Assembly (NCBI RefSeq): GCF_002443255.2
Contig: NW_019211455.1
Location: forward strand, 40,281,449 to 40,345,448
Direction: 5' to 3'
DNA length: 64,000 bases
From: Varroa destructor
Lineage: Eukaryota; Arthropoda; Arachnida; Mesostigmata; Varroidae
Shown in pieces: positions 26,013 through 36,160 of the stretch. Below the pieces are notes generated by a model. That model had not been told where the DNA came from. It saw only the letters and a list, made by a program, of their open reading frames with translations, and did no database searches. Made by a program: the position numbers and the translations under genes. How positions within the stretch are numbered: the first letter of the stretch is position 1; the number at the start of each line of letters is the position of its first letter.

Positions 26013-26273
26013 CAAATTCACTGTTAAAATTATCACAGTTCGAAAAGGTTAGCTCTTGAATCCTAGTGTGAAAGTACATTTTATATCAGCTTCGCGTCTG
26101 AATTTTTCGTTATTCCGGCTTTGTATTTACAATTTTCGCTTACAGTGACTGTCTCCTAAGAATTAATACTAAGTTTTCGATTGCTTGAAGTGCTACTAAA
26201 CTTTCAAACAAGGGCGTACTCTTTTTTTTTAGATTTATGCTCATTTTTATATCACTACTCTTTTAGGCTCTTA

Positions 26274-26305
26274 CAAGCAAATCCGGCGGACTTTAAAATT
26301 CAATA
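26274..26305 (+). repeat. Mariner left terminal inverted repeat
   Basis: The first 21 bases match the right repeat with one A/G difference; beyond that the match falls off to about 27 of 32. Confidence 0.9.
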
Positions 26306-26375
26306 ATTTATGAATTACACGTTGCTAGCAGACGAATTTAGCTCGTCAGTGTTTTAATCTTCTTGAAACTTTTAA

Positions 26376-27420
26376 ATGAAAGCCGAATTTATTCTGGGAG
26401 AAATGAGTTTAGTAGGAAAAACATCTAAACACAACAAACTTGGACTCAGTTGTCCAAGTTTTTTTCTCAAAAACTACAACGCTGCGAAAATTAGTCGAAG
26501 ATTTGTGAAGACGTTAGACCAGAAGGGTTTAGGACAATGCACGCTATATGGATGGCGTAAACGTTTTAAAAACGGAGACTGGGATTGTAGACCAGCGAGG
26601 GGTGACCGGGTATATTGGGACTCGAAAGACAAGAACGGATTACTGCAATTGAGAATGCTTTTCACGAAACCAAAGTTTAGAGTCCAAGAAGTCTGTTAGC
26701 CAAAACATACAGTTTCCATGTCATATGCTACACAATTATAACACGAGTACTGAAAGTGTAATAACTGAATAGCAAATATGTCGTTGGTGAATTGATTCTA
26801 AGCCAGCTGGAAACGCATTTGGTATATTTTACGTGCTATTTACGGAATTTTGATCAACGAAAAGCCGGCCTGGGCCATATGGTGTCCATGGACAAAAAAT
26901 GGTTCTATCTGTGAGATGGAAAGGGAATGGCGTCGTTCGGAAGAGAAATCGAGTTCGGGTGCAGTGTCGAATGGGTGCGGACGTAAGGTGATGATAATAC
27001 GTGCAATAGACATCCGCTACTGTGAAAAACGCACCGAAAATGAAACAATGAATGCGGCTCATTACTTCAACTTTAGGAGATTAATGGACCGCTAACACGA
27101 CAATCAAAACCATGCAGTTTGGTTGCTTGATTACAACGCTAAACCTCACAGCTATGTCTCAGTTGCTTCGTGGATTGAGCATAGGAATATCCAACGATGG
27201 CTTTCATCCGTTTATTCTCCCTATCTAAGTCCATGTGATTACGGGGCGTTTCATGCCTTAAAGAGAAAACTGATGGGCAAGCATATCCTATTATCGATTT
27301 ACTTCAAAAAGCTATAGATACAGAAATTACATATGTGAACGCAAGTGATAGGTACGTGGCTGTTCAGTAACTACCAAAGCGTTGAAACAAGTCTGAAAAA
27401 TGTACCTTTAATGTATATTT
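26376..27420 (+). pseudogene. Mariner transposase pseudogene
   Basis: Fragments match mariner transposase in order. The N-terminal DNA-binding part includes TLYGWRKRFKNGDWDCRPARGD (positions about 26538-26610), like the mariner W..RF..G.....D..R.GRP region. A MDKKWFYL block near 26888 resembles the first catalytic DEKW motif. LLDYNAKPH, SPYLSPCDYGAF and LKRKLMGKH follow at about 27125-27285, and LPKRWNK near 27375. The DD34D spacing is kept, but the second catalytic Asp (D in HDNARPH) reads Tyr, and the third Asp remains in CDY. In-frame stops (about 26697 and 27093) and frame changes break it, so it is dead. Confidence 0.85.
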
Positions 27421-27456
27421 AAAAAATCATCATTCTAGTCCAACTAGTTTAAAAGC

Positions 27457-27488
27457 TATTTAAATTCAAAGTCCGCCGGATTCGCTTG
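27457..27488 (-). repeat. Mariner right terminal inverted repeat
   Basis: Reverse complement of the left repeat with one mismatch in the outer 21 bases. TA follows immediately. Confidence 0.9.
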
Positions 27489-27490
27489 TA

Positions 27491-29480
27491 ACATCGTAAT
27501 ATGAAGTTTGTTAGAGTCTATTTCGCATTTATATTCGCTACTGAGTATAAACGTAGTTCGAAATAAGGCAAACACTTAAGTCTCTATAGAATTACGAAGT
27601 TACTAAAATAAACATATCGACCTATTTTGGACATAATTTGATCGAGATGTATAGATATATAGCATGAATTGATTATCTAGTTTCATTATTATATATTTTG
27701 TCTTTATACAAAATTCATTTCAATAATTCTTTCCCAATTTCAAGCTAGCCTGTGAGATAAGAGCAATTAGACGGACTAACTCTTATATGCATGAGAGAGT
27801 GTTATACTCGGTGTTATTTCTTCTTACCTTGTCTACCGCAATTTACGTACTGGCTTATTTTATTAAATCTCCTTTGAAGAGATTACAAATATTTAGCACA
27901 GGTCGCTTGATTAAGTAAACCTTTACTAAGACTGACTGACTGTAATATCATCTCAACTGACAATGGTGGACACAACAACATTTAACTAATGGTTTTATTA
28001 TATGTAAAATTAAAATCCTAATCGCTTAATAGCCACTTAAGTGATCAATTATGAAACAGGAAGAGCTATCCCCTTATTCGTTTAGCAAGATCACTGGATA
28101 GCGAACTTTTCCCTTATCTCAATAAAATGTTTGTCATTTAAGGTAATGATCTACTTAAATTCCGCTTAATTAGGTGTGTAATTGTAATCCGTCGCCTTTA
28201 AGACGAGTTTGCTTAACACAAGTTCGGTAAAATTTATCACTCTTCCTCATCTGGACAAAAGTCGCAAACAACTGATATGAAAATACCACTTAGTTGTTTC
28301 CCATTTAATATTCACCATTTATACGGTTGAAATTACTTCATTCCTAACTACCATACAAAAACAAATACAAAAAAATCCGTGTGACAAACGAAGACCACGC
28401 AAATCTTATAGATATCAACACCAATTTTATTTTGAACATAAACACTATCCTCCATTATTATTACGATCATCATTATAGCAGCAAATGATTCCTCAGTCTT
28501 GGAAACTGTATTATTCCAAAGATCGTGTTTGGCGGCCGCTAAGTAGGACTCAGATGGGCCTTGTCATTTAATTTTCACTGTTTTTTTCTCGAAAACTAGC
28601 AAACATTTACTTCTTATATAGCGTCGCTCGAAAACGGCCCTTGTCAAAAGGGTAGGCAGTAAACATTTCAGCGTACATAAAAACGTGAAATCCATTGTCA
28701 CAACATCAAGCCTGTTATTCACGAAAAAAGCCGTCTTTGGCTACTTGTACTCAAAACAGCTGATATCGGAAATGTTCGTATTTTATTGTTGTTTTACTAC
28801 ATTTATTGGTTGTTTGCATATTTTGTCTGTTAGTACTGTTTTCTAGGTTTAAGTCATCTTCAGTTTTTGATAACACCCTTAGTATTCATATATGCTACAT
28901 ATCAATATTATTATTATAAATTTCTCATCGTTGAAGATTGATTAAGAAGTCAGCATGAACGTCCTGTGTCTTCGAGTTGGCAGGGAAGGTCCTTACGCGA
29001 CTCAATAATGTCAACTCTTGGCAGAAACTGCCGGCCAGATCACAATCTCTTTTTTGTACAGTACTCATCAATGTCAGTATGTCATAACACTGTTACGTGT
29101 CAAATAGCAGAATGTAATTCCAAAACTCTGTAGGAACTGGTTTATATTGTATAATTTTCTTGTTGTCTCTTTACTCGTATTTTTCGTTAGTTTACAATAT
29201 TCTGTTGTTATTGTTGCATGTGTTGTGTGTTTTCGTTCGTTCGTTATTTTTTGTTTGTCATTTGTCTATTTGTCGTTTTTATTTGGCAATGTGGTTTGTC
29301 AACTTTCCTGGCTGCTGCTTGATTGTTGGATCGGTTTTCGGAAATCTCAGAGATGGTCAAGTTGTCATTGGTCAGTGATAAATTCCACCGGAGGGGCAAC
29401 GTTTAACAAGGCTGGACGACGTACATAGACTCTGCACGTCTACCGACGTTTAGCGCATGAAAAACCCGGCGAACATTTCC
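27491..29480. other. Intergenic, nothing recognised
   Basis: AT-rich. ORFs at 29147-29428 are low-complexity, T-rich and hydrophobic by composition; I do not call them genes. Confidence 0.45.
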
Positions 29481-29498
29481 ATAGGGAGCGTCATTGAC

Positions 29499-29512
29499 AT
29501 TGCCATGGCAAT
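29499..29512. promoter_or_regulatory. Palindrome ATTGCCATGGCAAT, X-box-like
   Basis: A perfect 14-bp palindrome differing from the ideal RFX X-box (GTTGCCATGGCAAC) only at the outermost base pair. It lies 19 bp from a second X-box-like site. The similarity is seen; binding is inference. Confidence 0.45.
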
Positions 29513-29531
29513 CGAAGTCAAAGCAATAACC

Positions 29532-29545
29532 GTTGTCATGGTAAC
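29532..29545 (+). promoter_or_regulatory. RFX X-box-like site GTTGTCATGGTAAC
   Basis: Fits the RFX consensus of two half sites (GTNRCC-like and RGYAAC) with the central AT. In animals such sites control ciliary genes and some others. No ciliary gene is recognised next to it. Confidence 0.45.
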
Positions 29546-29591
29546 AGCATCAACATGCACTATTATGGTATATGACACAACATCCCTATTA

Positions 29592-29621
29592 ACAATCTCT
29601 ACAGAATGCTGTAGAGATTGT
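29592..29621. repeat. 13-bp stem hairpin
   Basis: ACAATCTCTACAG and CTGTAGAGATTGT form a perfect stem with the loop AATG. It is part of a dense group of palindromes in this 260-bp interval. Confidence 0.8.
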
Positions 29622-29717
29622 AGTAGAAGAACACAAGGCCACAACTACGACTAAATCATCAATTATACTGTTACGCTGGTAGCGACATCTGCTAAAGTAT
29701 AGCCGTTAAATACACAT

Positions 29718-29756
29718 TGTTTGTACAAACATTTGACTGCTTGCTTTTGCAAGCAG
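29718..29756. repeat. Two adjacent palindromes
   Basis: TGTTTGTACAAACA (29718-29731) is a perfect 14-bp palindrome built from two forkhead-like TGTTTGT halves. CTGCTTGC-TTTT-GCAAGCAG (29737-29756) is a perfect 8-bp stem with a T4 loop. Confidence 0.75.
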
Positions 29757-31522
29757 CCATCTGTAAAAACTAAGTTGATCTATGATGAGCTAGCATGTAG
29801 CTGAGACCAATTGTGGCTGATGAATAGTAGGCCAGGCCGCTGCCCCTCCAAGCAAAAAACATACGTGAAATTCGGCACTTCACCCCAGCGCCCTACAGGT
29901 CCACATCCAATTCATCATCATGTAACATCACGCAACAGGTTTTCAGTACCCTTCTGATCTCCTTTTATCTCTTTTACTTTTCTAATCTGAAGACTCGACC
30001 TGCCAATTAGATGACAATTTCTAATACCTGGCGACAACGTCTGCCGATAGATCCTTAGACATCGGTATTATCTCAATATTATCTGTGTGATGTGTTGTTG
30101 TTTATGGGTACAAGCGATGCCTTTGTCAGCTATAGATAACAGGCATATGAGCTATTTGTTAACTGGTCGAGTTATCAGATTTATCAGTGCTAGTCAAACA
30201 CATCGTCGCGTGTGAGATGCGCAGTGGATGCTCTCAGTAGAAAACGGGAGGAGCGGTGCCGGCCTGATGTTCAGGCTGAGGCGCGACATTTTTCACAAAT
30301 TCTCAGTCTCTTCACCGCCATCGTTACTATGGCTTTAAAAAGGTCAAAATCATCTTTTCTTGTGAATCGAAATGTCTGTTACTTGTCGCTTTCTAATGAG
30401 TCTCATATTTATCTGGCAATTCGCCATCGTTGACAAAGAGGAATCCTACTATAGTTGCTGTTGTAATTAATGAAAAATATATATAACATGAATCACTTCA
30501 GAAGTTACCGTTGCTCATCCTTGTGTTTTGGCGTACAACCAGATATCTAGTAATTTTTAACAGCGTATGATCGAATTAATTTTTGTTTTGATTTGCTCTT
30601 TTTGTTACTATATTTAGAAAGATGTACAAGTGAAGAGTAGTATTCCTATGCTATCTAAATATGGAAATCGTGACGCAGATAAATTTTCGCTTCTATGCTA
30701 AGTGACTCCTCTTGTGCTGTTAGTTGTTTTTTCTCTCATTTGGGTGGCTTTGTTAATTTTCTACGACCTTTTTGGAACCATGGCAGGTCAAGAAGCAATC
30801 GTCATCCACTTGAGATGGTGGCTGGGTGTCATTGGGCTCGCCTAGTAATCTCTGCAAATTTCACCAATGAGCAAACGATCAAAGTCAAACGATTACAACA
30901 TTATCGGGTACTTTTACATAAATATACATTTCTTAAACGCAATTACTCGATACTAAGATATGCACTTCGAAAATACAAATTACAACGAATGCACCCATAA
31001 GAAGAGATCACTTTGCTCTTGTTGTTATTGTGGTGCTGTTTAAACTGTGTAAAAATAAAAATTTTTTTAGGAGCGTGTCAGATTGGAGTGCTTTCGACGA
31101 AGTCGTCAACGCCTATACAGTTGTCACATTTTGAATATCCAATTGATTGGCAACAAACGCATTCAAACGCATACACACCTTATAAAAGACAAGTTTCTAT
31201 ATAAAAGACAAAAACAGAATAATTTCTGTGGTTTTCTATTGAGTATATAATTACAATATACTCTCGCTTCTAAAAATCCTGTAGAAAAAGAAAAACACAC
31301 GCTCAATTCACACTCCGTAATAGAAATCATCACAAACAATACTGCTACCACCTGGGTAAGTAACCACAATTTGACAGCAATGGAGTTTTCGAGCATAACC
31401 CTGTTACAATAGTTAAGCGAATGGCATCACTAAGTGTTGCTTAGATTCCTTCACAGCAAAAAAAATCACAGACTCAAGGTTGTCTTTCCTAATCACTATG
31501 CCTCATTTTCAACTTACCCGGC
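29757..31522. other. Intergenic / possible 3' region of the minus-strand RRM gene
   Basis: No gene recognised. ORFs of 101 aa at 30695-31000 and shorter ones have no recognisable motif. The 3' UTR of the RRM gene beginning at 31522 and reading leftwards should lie here. Confidence 0.4.
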
Positions 31523-32074
31523 TTAGTTGTATTCCTCCCTGCCATATCCACCTCCACCGTAACCGCCTTGGCCTCCCCCATAACCACCGCTACGCTGGTA
31601 ACCGCTACTTTTTCCACTTCCGTAACTTCCTTGGCCTCCTCCATATCCGCCCCCGACGGTATAGCCCCCATGTCCATTGCGGCCCCCACCATAACCACCG
31701 CTTCCACCTCGACCACCGACGCCTCCCGGACGGAAACCGCCACGGCTACGGTTGTTGCTACGGCCCCTGTAAGGCGCCACTTTGAGTGTTGAGCCGTTTA
31801 GCTCCTGCCCGTCCATCTGTTGAACGGCATCGCTGGCGTTCTGCGAGTCGCCAAAGTCGACGAAAGCGAAGCCCGGCGGATTTTGTGCCACCCAAACATT
31901 CGTGAGACGTCCATACTTTGAGAAGACGTTCTCGAGATCTTCCTTGTTGATATTGTCGCCAATACCGCCTACGAAAATGCGGTTCTGGTTGTCCTGCTGA
32001 CGCGACTGGAAGCTAGCTCCACCGCCGCCTCCGCCAAAACGAGGTCCTCCACGACGTTGATCTCCGTATGATTC
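31523..32074 (-). CDS. RRM / glycine-rich RNA-binding protein, SR-like (last coding exon; start not found)
   Basis: The exon starts after a CATCTCTAG acceptor in phase 0, is open for 183 codons and ends in TAA. It has a short Gly-rich lead, then one RRM at about residues 31-102: RNP2 is RIFVGGI (32-38), and RNP1 is NPPGFAFVDF, the variant seen in SRSF3/SRSF7/RSF1-type proteins. A long Gly/Tyr-rich RGG-like tail ends in GREEYN. Such proteins bind pre-mRNA in the nucleus and act in splicing or mRNA handling. There is no ATG in frame before the RRM, so at least one upstream coding exon is missing; I could not place it in 32.1-36 kb. It is clearly a paralogue of the plus-strand gene at 36.2-38.9 kb. 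A strong donor-like GCCGG|GTAAGT lies just after the stop, suggesting a 3' UTR intron. Confidence 0.85.
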   Translation of the reverse strand, partial: ESYGDQRRGGPRFGGGGGGASFQSRQQDNQNRIFVGGIGDNINKEDLENVFSKYGRLTNVWVAQNPPGFAFVDFGDSQNASDAVQQMDGQELNGSTLKVAPYRGRSNNRSRGGFRPGGVGGRGGSGGYGGGRNGHGGYTVGGGYGGGQGSYGSGKSSGYQRSGGYGGGQGGYGGGGYGREEYN

Positions 32075-34851
32075 CTAGAGATGATGAGTATTGATTATAG
32101 GACCATAATAGGAAAAAGCAGATAGAAAAATGCAAACAGAAATAGGGTCAATGGCCTGTATTAAACTTCTTACATTTTATGTGTGCCCGCATAGGATATA
32201 TCGTATCGTTGTCTCTTTCATATATATATATATACATTTTTTATAAATTTATATTTATAAATTTGTATACTTTCCAATATACTGATAATAAAATACCGTT
32301 TATAATGAACTATAATAGTAGTAGAAAGGAAAATTTGTAGTAGACGGATATATTGCCGAGCTTTCTTTGCAACAAGTGAATTATCTCAGCACCGCTACGT
32401 CCGCTTAAGGCCTAGCTTATGGCGTTGTGTAATCACATACGAACGAGTGCGTACAAAAGAATATACGGAAAATTATGATATTTATTATAAGTAAAACTAA
32501 CTGCGTGGTAGGCTGATATTAAGAACTTAGAAATTATTTAAAAAATTACCAAGCCTAAATTAAGGTCAAACTCGGCCCCTCTCAGGTAGTTAATACGGTG
32601 CACCATTTATGGCGACTCTAAAAAGGCATTTCTACGCATCTCACTGTGCTTGTAGTAAATAATAACAAATAAGGAAGGACAAATCGTGCGGTTCATAGAT
32701 GCCAAGATGGCAATTTCGAACCTGGGAAATTATGTGAACAATTGGTAGAACTCTATGATAAAAAAAAAACCGTCTTTATGCATCAGGAGAGGCTTCAGAT
32801 TGTCTTATTCCTACGATGGCAATGCAAAAACGCTCAAATGTTTCACTGCCAAGTGATAAAGGGTCGAATATAGAAATTGCACACCGAATCATTTCATTCG
32901 ATACTGAACCAAGATAAACACCGTAATTACATTTTACATTGCACAATGTATCACCAGTTCTATCGGTTGCTTATCGAATTCATTTTGAAAGTTTGCACTA
33001 AATCAAAAAAGGACGAAACGAAGCGCGGTACATAAACAAAATCGTCACTTTGGGATATACCATGTGTAAATATGAAAGCCAAACCATCGCCCGTATAAGT
33101 CGCGGCGAAACACAACCACGGTAAATTCCATCATGCACATCTAACCACAATAACAACTCTTGACGGCTGAAATAGGCGCTGCATGAGTGTCTTGTTACAC
33201 AAGCTAATTATTTGATCTTAATAGAAAGCTTATTCATCGCAGAAGACTGGCGCATGCGATCGAAAATTTCCAAGTTTTCTAATGTCGAGTCCTCGCGCCT
33301 TTCAAGCGGAGTTGCAACGTTTTGTAAAACTTGTTCGTGTGCTCAAGACGTACCATCACACAACGTTTGTGGGTGCAGTACAGCAAGGATTTACATTAGA
33401 CATGTATTGTTGTGTAGGAATGACAAGACAAGAAAATGTCTAGCAAAACGTATATGTGATTATGTGTAGGACTTTATTTGGAAATTTAGAAGGTAGATTT
33501 TCCTAATAAGCAAATATCGACACATAAGCCTTCTTATGATACAAAAACGAAAAAAATTGCTGCGATAAAGAAAATTTAAGACATTTTTCTTTAGCGGACA
33601 GTGATATATAAGACAGATCTTTAACGAGGGAACTGCTTAATAGGAAAATATCGATATTGCACCTAAAACGTCTCTGACTATCTAAATCATTCCCAAAGAG
33701 TATTTAACGTGAAATAAACGATTTACAAAGTTTTACTACAGATTATTTATTTCAGACAATACCATAGAGTAAAGATCGGAGTACGCAGGTAACAGGTTTT
33801 TATCAAAAATATCGACGCAACAATACGCAACGATATAGTGACCGACCAGAATAACGGATAATGAGACAATTCAGTGTAGCCATTATGTACACCGTCGCCG
33901 GCCTTGGAGAGAAATTAAGAAACGGCAGTATTAATACGTTTTTTCGGCTGTCCCCATTTCCGCATTAAGCAACTGTCTATGCCAAAAGTGGACCTGATTA
34001 TGGAGCCACGAAAGCACCGCGACCCACACAATTTGAGCTCACAACGACATTTTTAAGCTCTACCAGAAGACCCATAATGGGCTATAATATGCTTACGTTT
34101 GCCTTTCCACCGGTAAATATCACTGAACTTATCGTGTACACGCATGCATATAAAGATGGAAGGCCCGGAGTAGCATAATACTGGATAAAATTCGAAAATC
34201 TTAAGCACCGTTTCAGATTGGCCGACATTAAAAACCTTTCATATGTAGGTTTCGAAAGCCTGTGGAAGCAACGTGCATAAAAAATCTGGACTTGGAAAGT
34301 GCATTAACTAAATTTTCCAAAACACAAAAATTTAACAGAAAACAAACTTAACAATAATCACTCTAGGTTATTCAATAGCATAAAATATGTTCACACAGCA
34401 CAAAAATAGCCCTAAGGCCTAATGAGTTAACGCGGTAAGACTACCTCCAGCCAGTTAGGACACTCTAGTAGAACAAACCTCGTCATCTCGACCTTATCAT
34501 AACTAAATAAAGATATGTTATCTCTAGTATTATAAATAAATAAAGGAAAAAAAACAAAAGAGAAAGTAGAAAACGACAAAGCAAATTGTCATCTCCTCCC
34601 GAAGTTCACAACGACTGTCGTTGCCGACCCACATTGATGCCTTACATCGCTGGGTATCAGGACCGACAAGATCTTTTCGTCTGTCTTCCGGTAAAGCATC
34701 ACAGACTCAATAAGGCCACACGATAAAAGGTTCACTCGCGATAAATCTATTTATGTTTTTTAAAATATGTGTCATCCCTCGTATGGAGTAAAGTTGCACT
34801 TCCGAAGATAGGTTTCTCTTAGTAAATGTAATAATCCATAAATTAAATCTA

Positions 34852-34871
34852 CGTAGACGAATTCGTCTACG
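34852..34871. repeat. Perfect 20-bp palindrome
   Basis: CGTAGACGAATTCGTCTACG reads the same on both strands without a spacer. No function assigned. Confidence 0.85.
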
Positions 34872-34921
34872 ATATTAATGTGGAAACGCAACATGATATA
34901 TTTATAGACAGTTGTTCGCTT

Positions 34922-34923
<2 letters not shown>

Positions 34924-34962
<39 letters not shown>
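34924..34962. repeat. (AT)n microsatellite
   Basis: About 39 bases of uninterrupted AT. Confidence 0.95.
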
Positions 34963-34964
<2 letters not shown>

Positions 34965-35979
34965 AAGTTGTGTATTTGGTCCCTACCATTTCGAATCTCT
35001 AGGTCCAGTCACTGACACAGCAGGCAAGTAAGTGAGGCGCTTGGTTTGGGAACGACTTGGCACGAAGATCGCACTGGCGACTTGATGTGGACTTCTGCAA
35101 CCAAGGCGCCGGCGCTTGGCGCGTTACAGGAAATCGTCATAAATGAGTACGCTTCACATATAAAAACCGAAATCGAGATGACGGTTGATGTCTAAATATC
35201 CTTCCCATTATTGACTTGCCAGATAGTCGGCACCAATATAGGTCCTTTTTCGGCATGCCATAATCAGCACCGTATAACTCACGACTTGAGCCTGGTTATG
35301 GTCCATAAAAGATTAAAAATCTAGCCTACGCTATGTACGACGCGGTTTATAATACTTACGCTAAAATACGAATTCAATTTTGAAGTATTACAATGCTAAG
35401 TAATTTTCGCGTTGTAAATGCCCGGAGAAACTTTAACGCATGATAGAAAGTCGCGTCAGCCAATTAATACAAGCTTGTGAAGTATTTTCTCATAGTTTCT
35501 TTATCGAATCCGGATTTCGTAATAAAATATGTTATTTGTTTCTTATGTAATACAACAATTTAATTGCGCTTTGAAACAACGGCCTTGAATAGGCAACCAC
35601 ACATAAAAATTGAGCCCTTTAGTCAATCTTCCGTGAAGAAATTTGTCAAGCATGCAACGCAAAAAGCTACTAAATCTCTCACTCCATCTCGCTTGTCATA
35701 GTTAAACCTTCACCATGCAACTTTATTACAAACTTGTCAATTTGAACGCGTGTATAAATACTAGGTAAAGGCATTTTCCTTGAGCTTACTTTCGGGATCT
35801 AGTTTGTGGCGGGGAGGCGAGAGGCACCGCCTTCCTGATTGGCGGTTTAAACCTCTCCGCGAAGCGTCAGCCGACATAATAGCCTAGCTAAAAACGACTG
35901 AAATAATGCATTATTTTTTTTAAACGTCGAATTTCGATACTGTTTACTATTTGTCGTTAAGTTCAACAAGTTTCAGCCA

Positions 35980-36160
35980 GTAACCTGTGCTCTTGTTAGG
36001 GTAAAACCGCTCTGCCGAGGGTCTTCGACGCTTTAACATCGAACCGCTGTCTCACATAACCCGCCGTCCGGGAATCCAAGCCGCCACCCAGCTCTTTCGT
36101 TCCGCTTACAACGGCATCCTATTTTCAGCCTCCGTCGGAGTCTCCCGGCTTGTGTGGAAA
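35980..36160 (+). promoter_or_regulatory. Probable 5' UTR / promoter of the plus-strand SR-type gene
   Basis: A GC-richer block precedes the ATG-GTGAGT start exon. A pyrimidine-rich CTCTTTCGTTCC near 36090 could be near the transcription start. No TATA box is obvious. Confidence 0.35.

Larger units (their letters stand above)
26274..27488 (+). mobile_element. Mariner-family DNA transposon, 1215 bp, with both terminal inverted repeats
   Basis: Bounded by inverted repeats of about 32 bp beginning CAAGCAAATCCGGCGGACTT on the left and, reverse-complemented, CAAGCGAATCCGGCGGACTT on the right. A TA dinucleotide flanks each end (26272-26273 and 27489-27490), as expected from mariner target-site duplication. 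The size is typical of the family. The inside carries a broken transposase. Location is 0.4 kb past the likely 3' end of the HCN-type gene. Confidence 0.9.
32075..35980. other. Intron / upstream region of the minus-strand RRM gene
   Basis: Presumably holds the missing 5' exon(s) of the minus-strand RRM gene. I found no unique candidate. It contains a 20-bp palindrome (34852-34871) and an (AT)n tract (34924-34962). The 35.8-36.1 kb end becomes GC-richer, as expected near a promoter. Confidence 0.4.

Noticed and set aside
31480..31792. Plus ORFs opposite the minus RRM gene
   Set aside because: Antisense shadows of Gly-rich codons.
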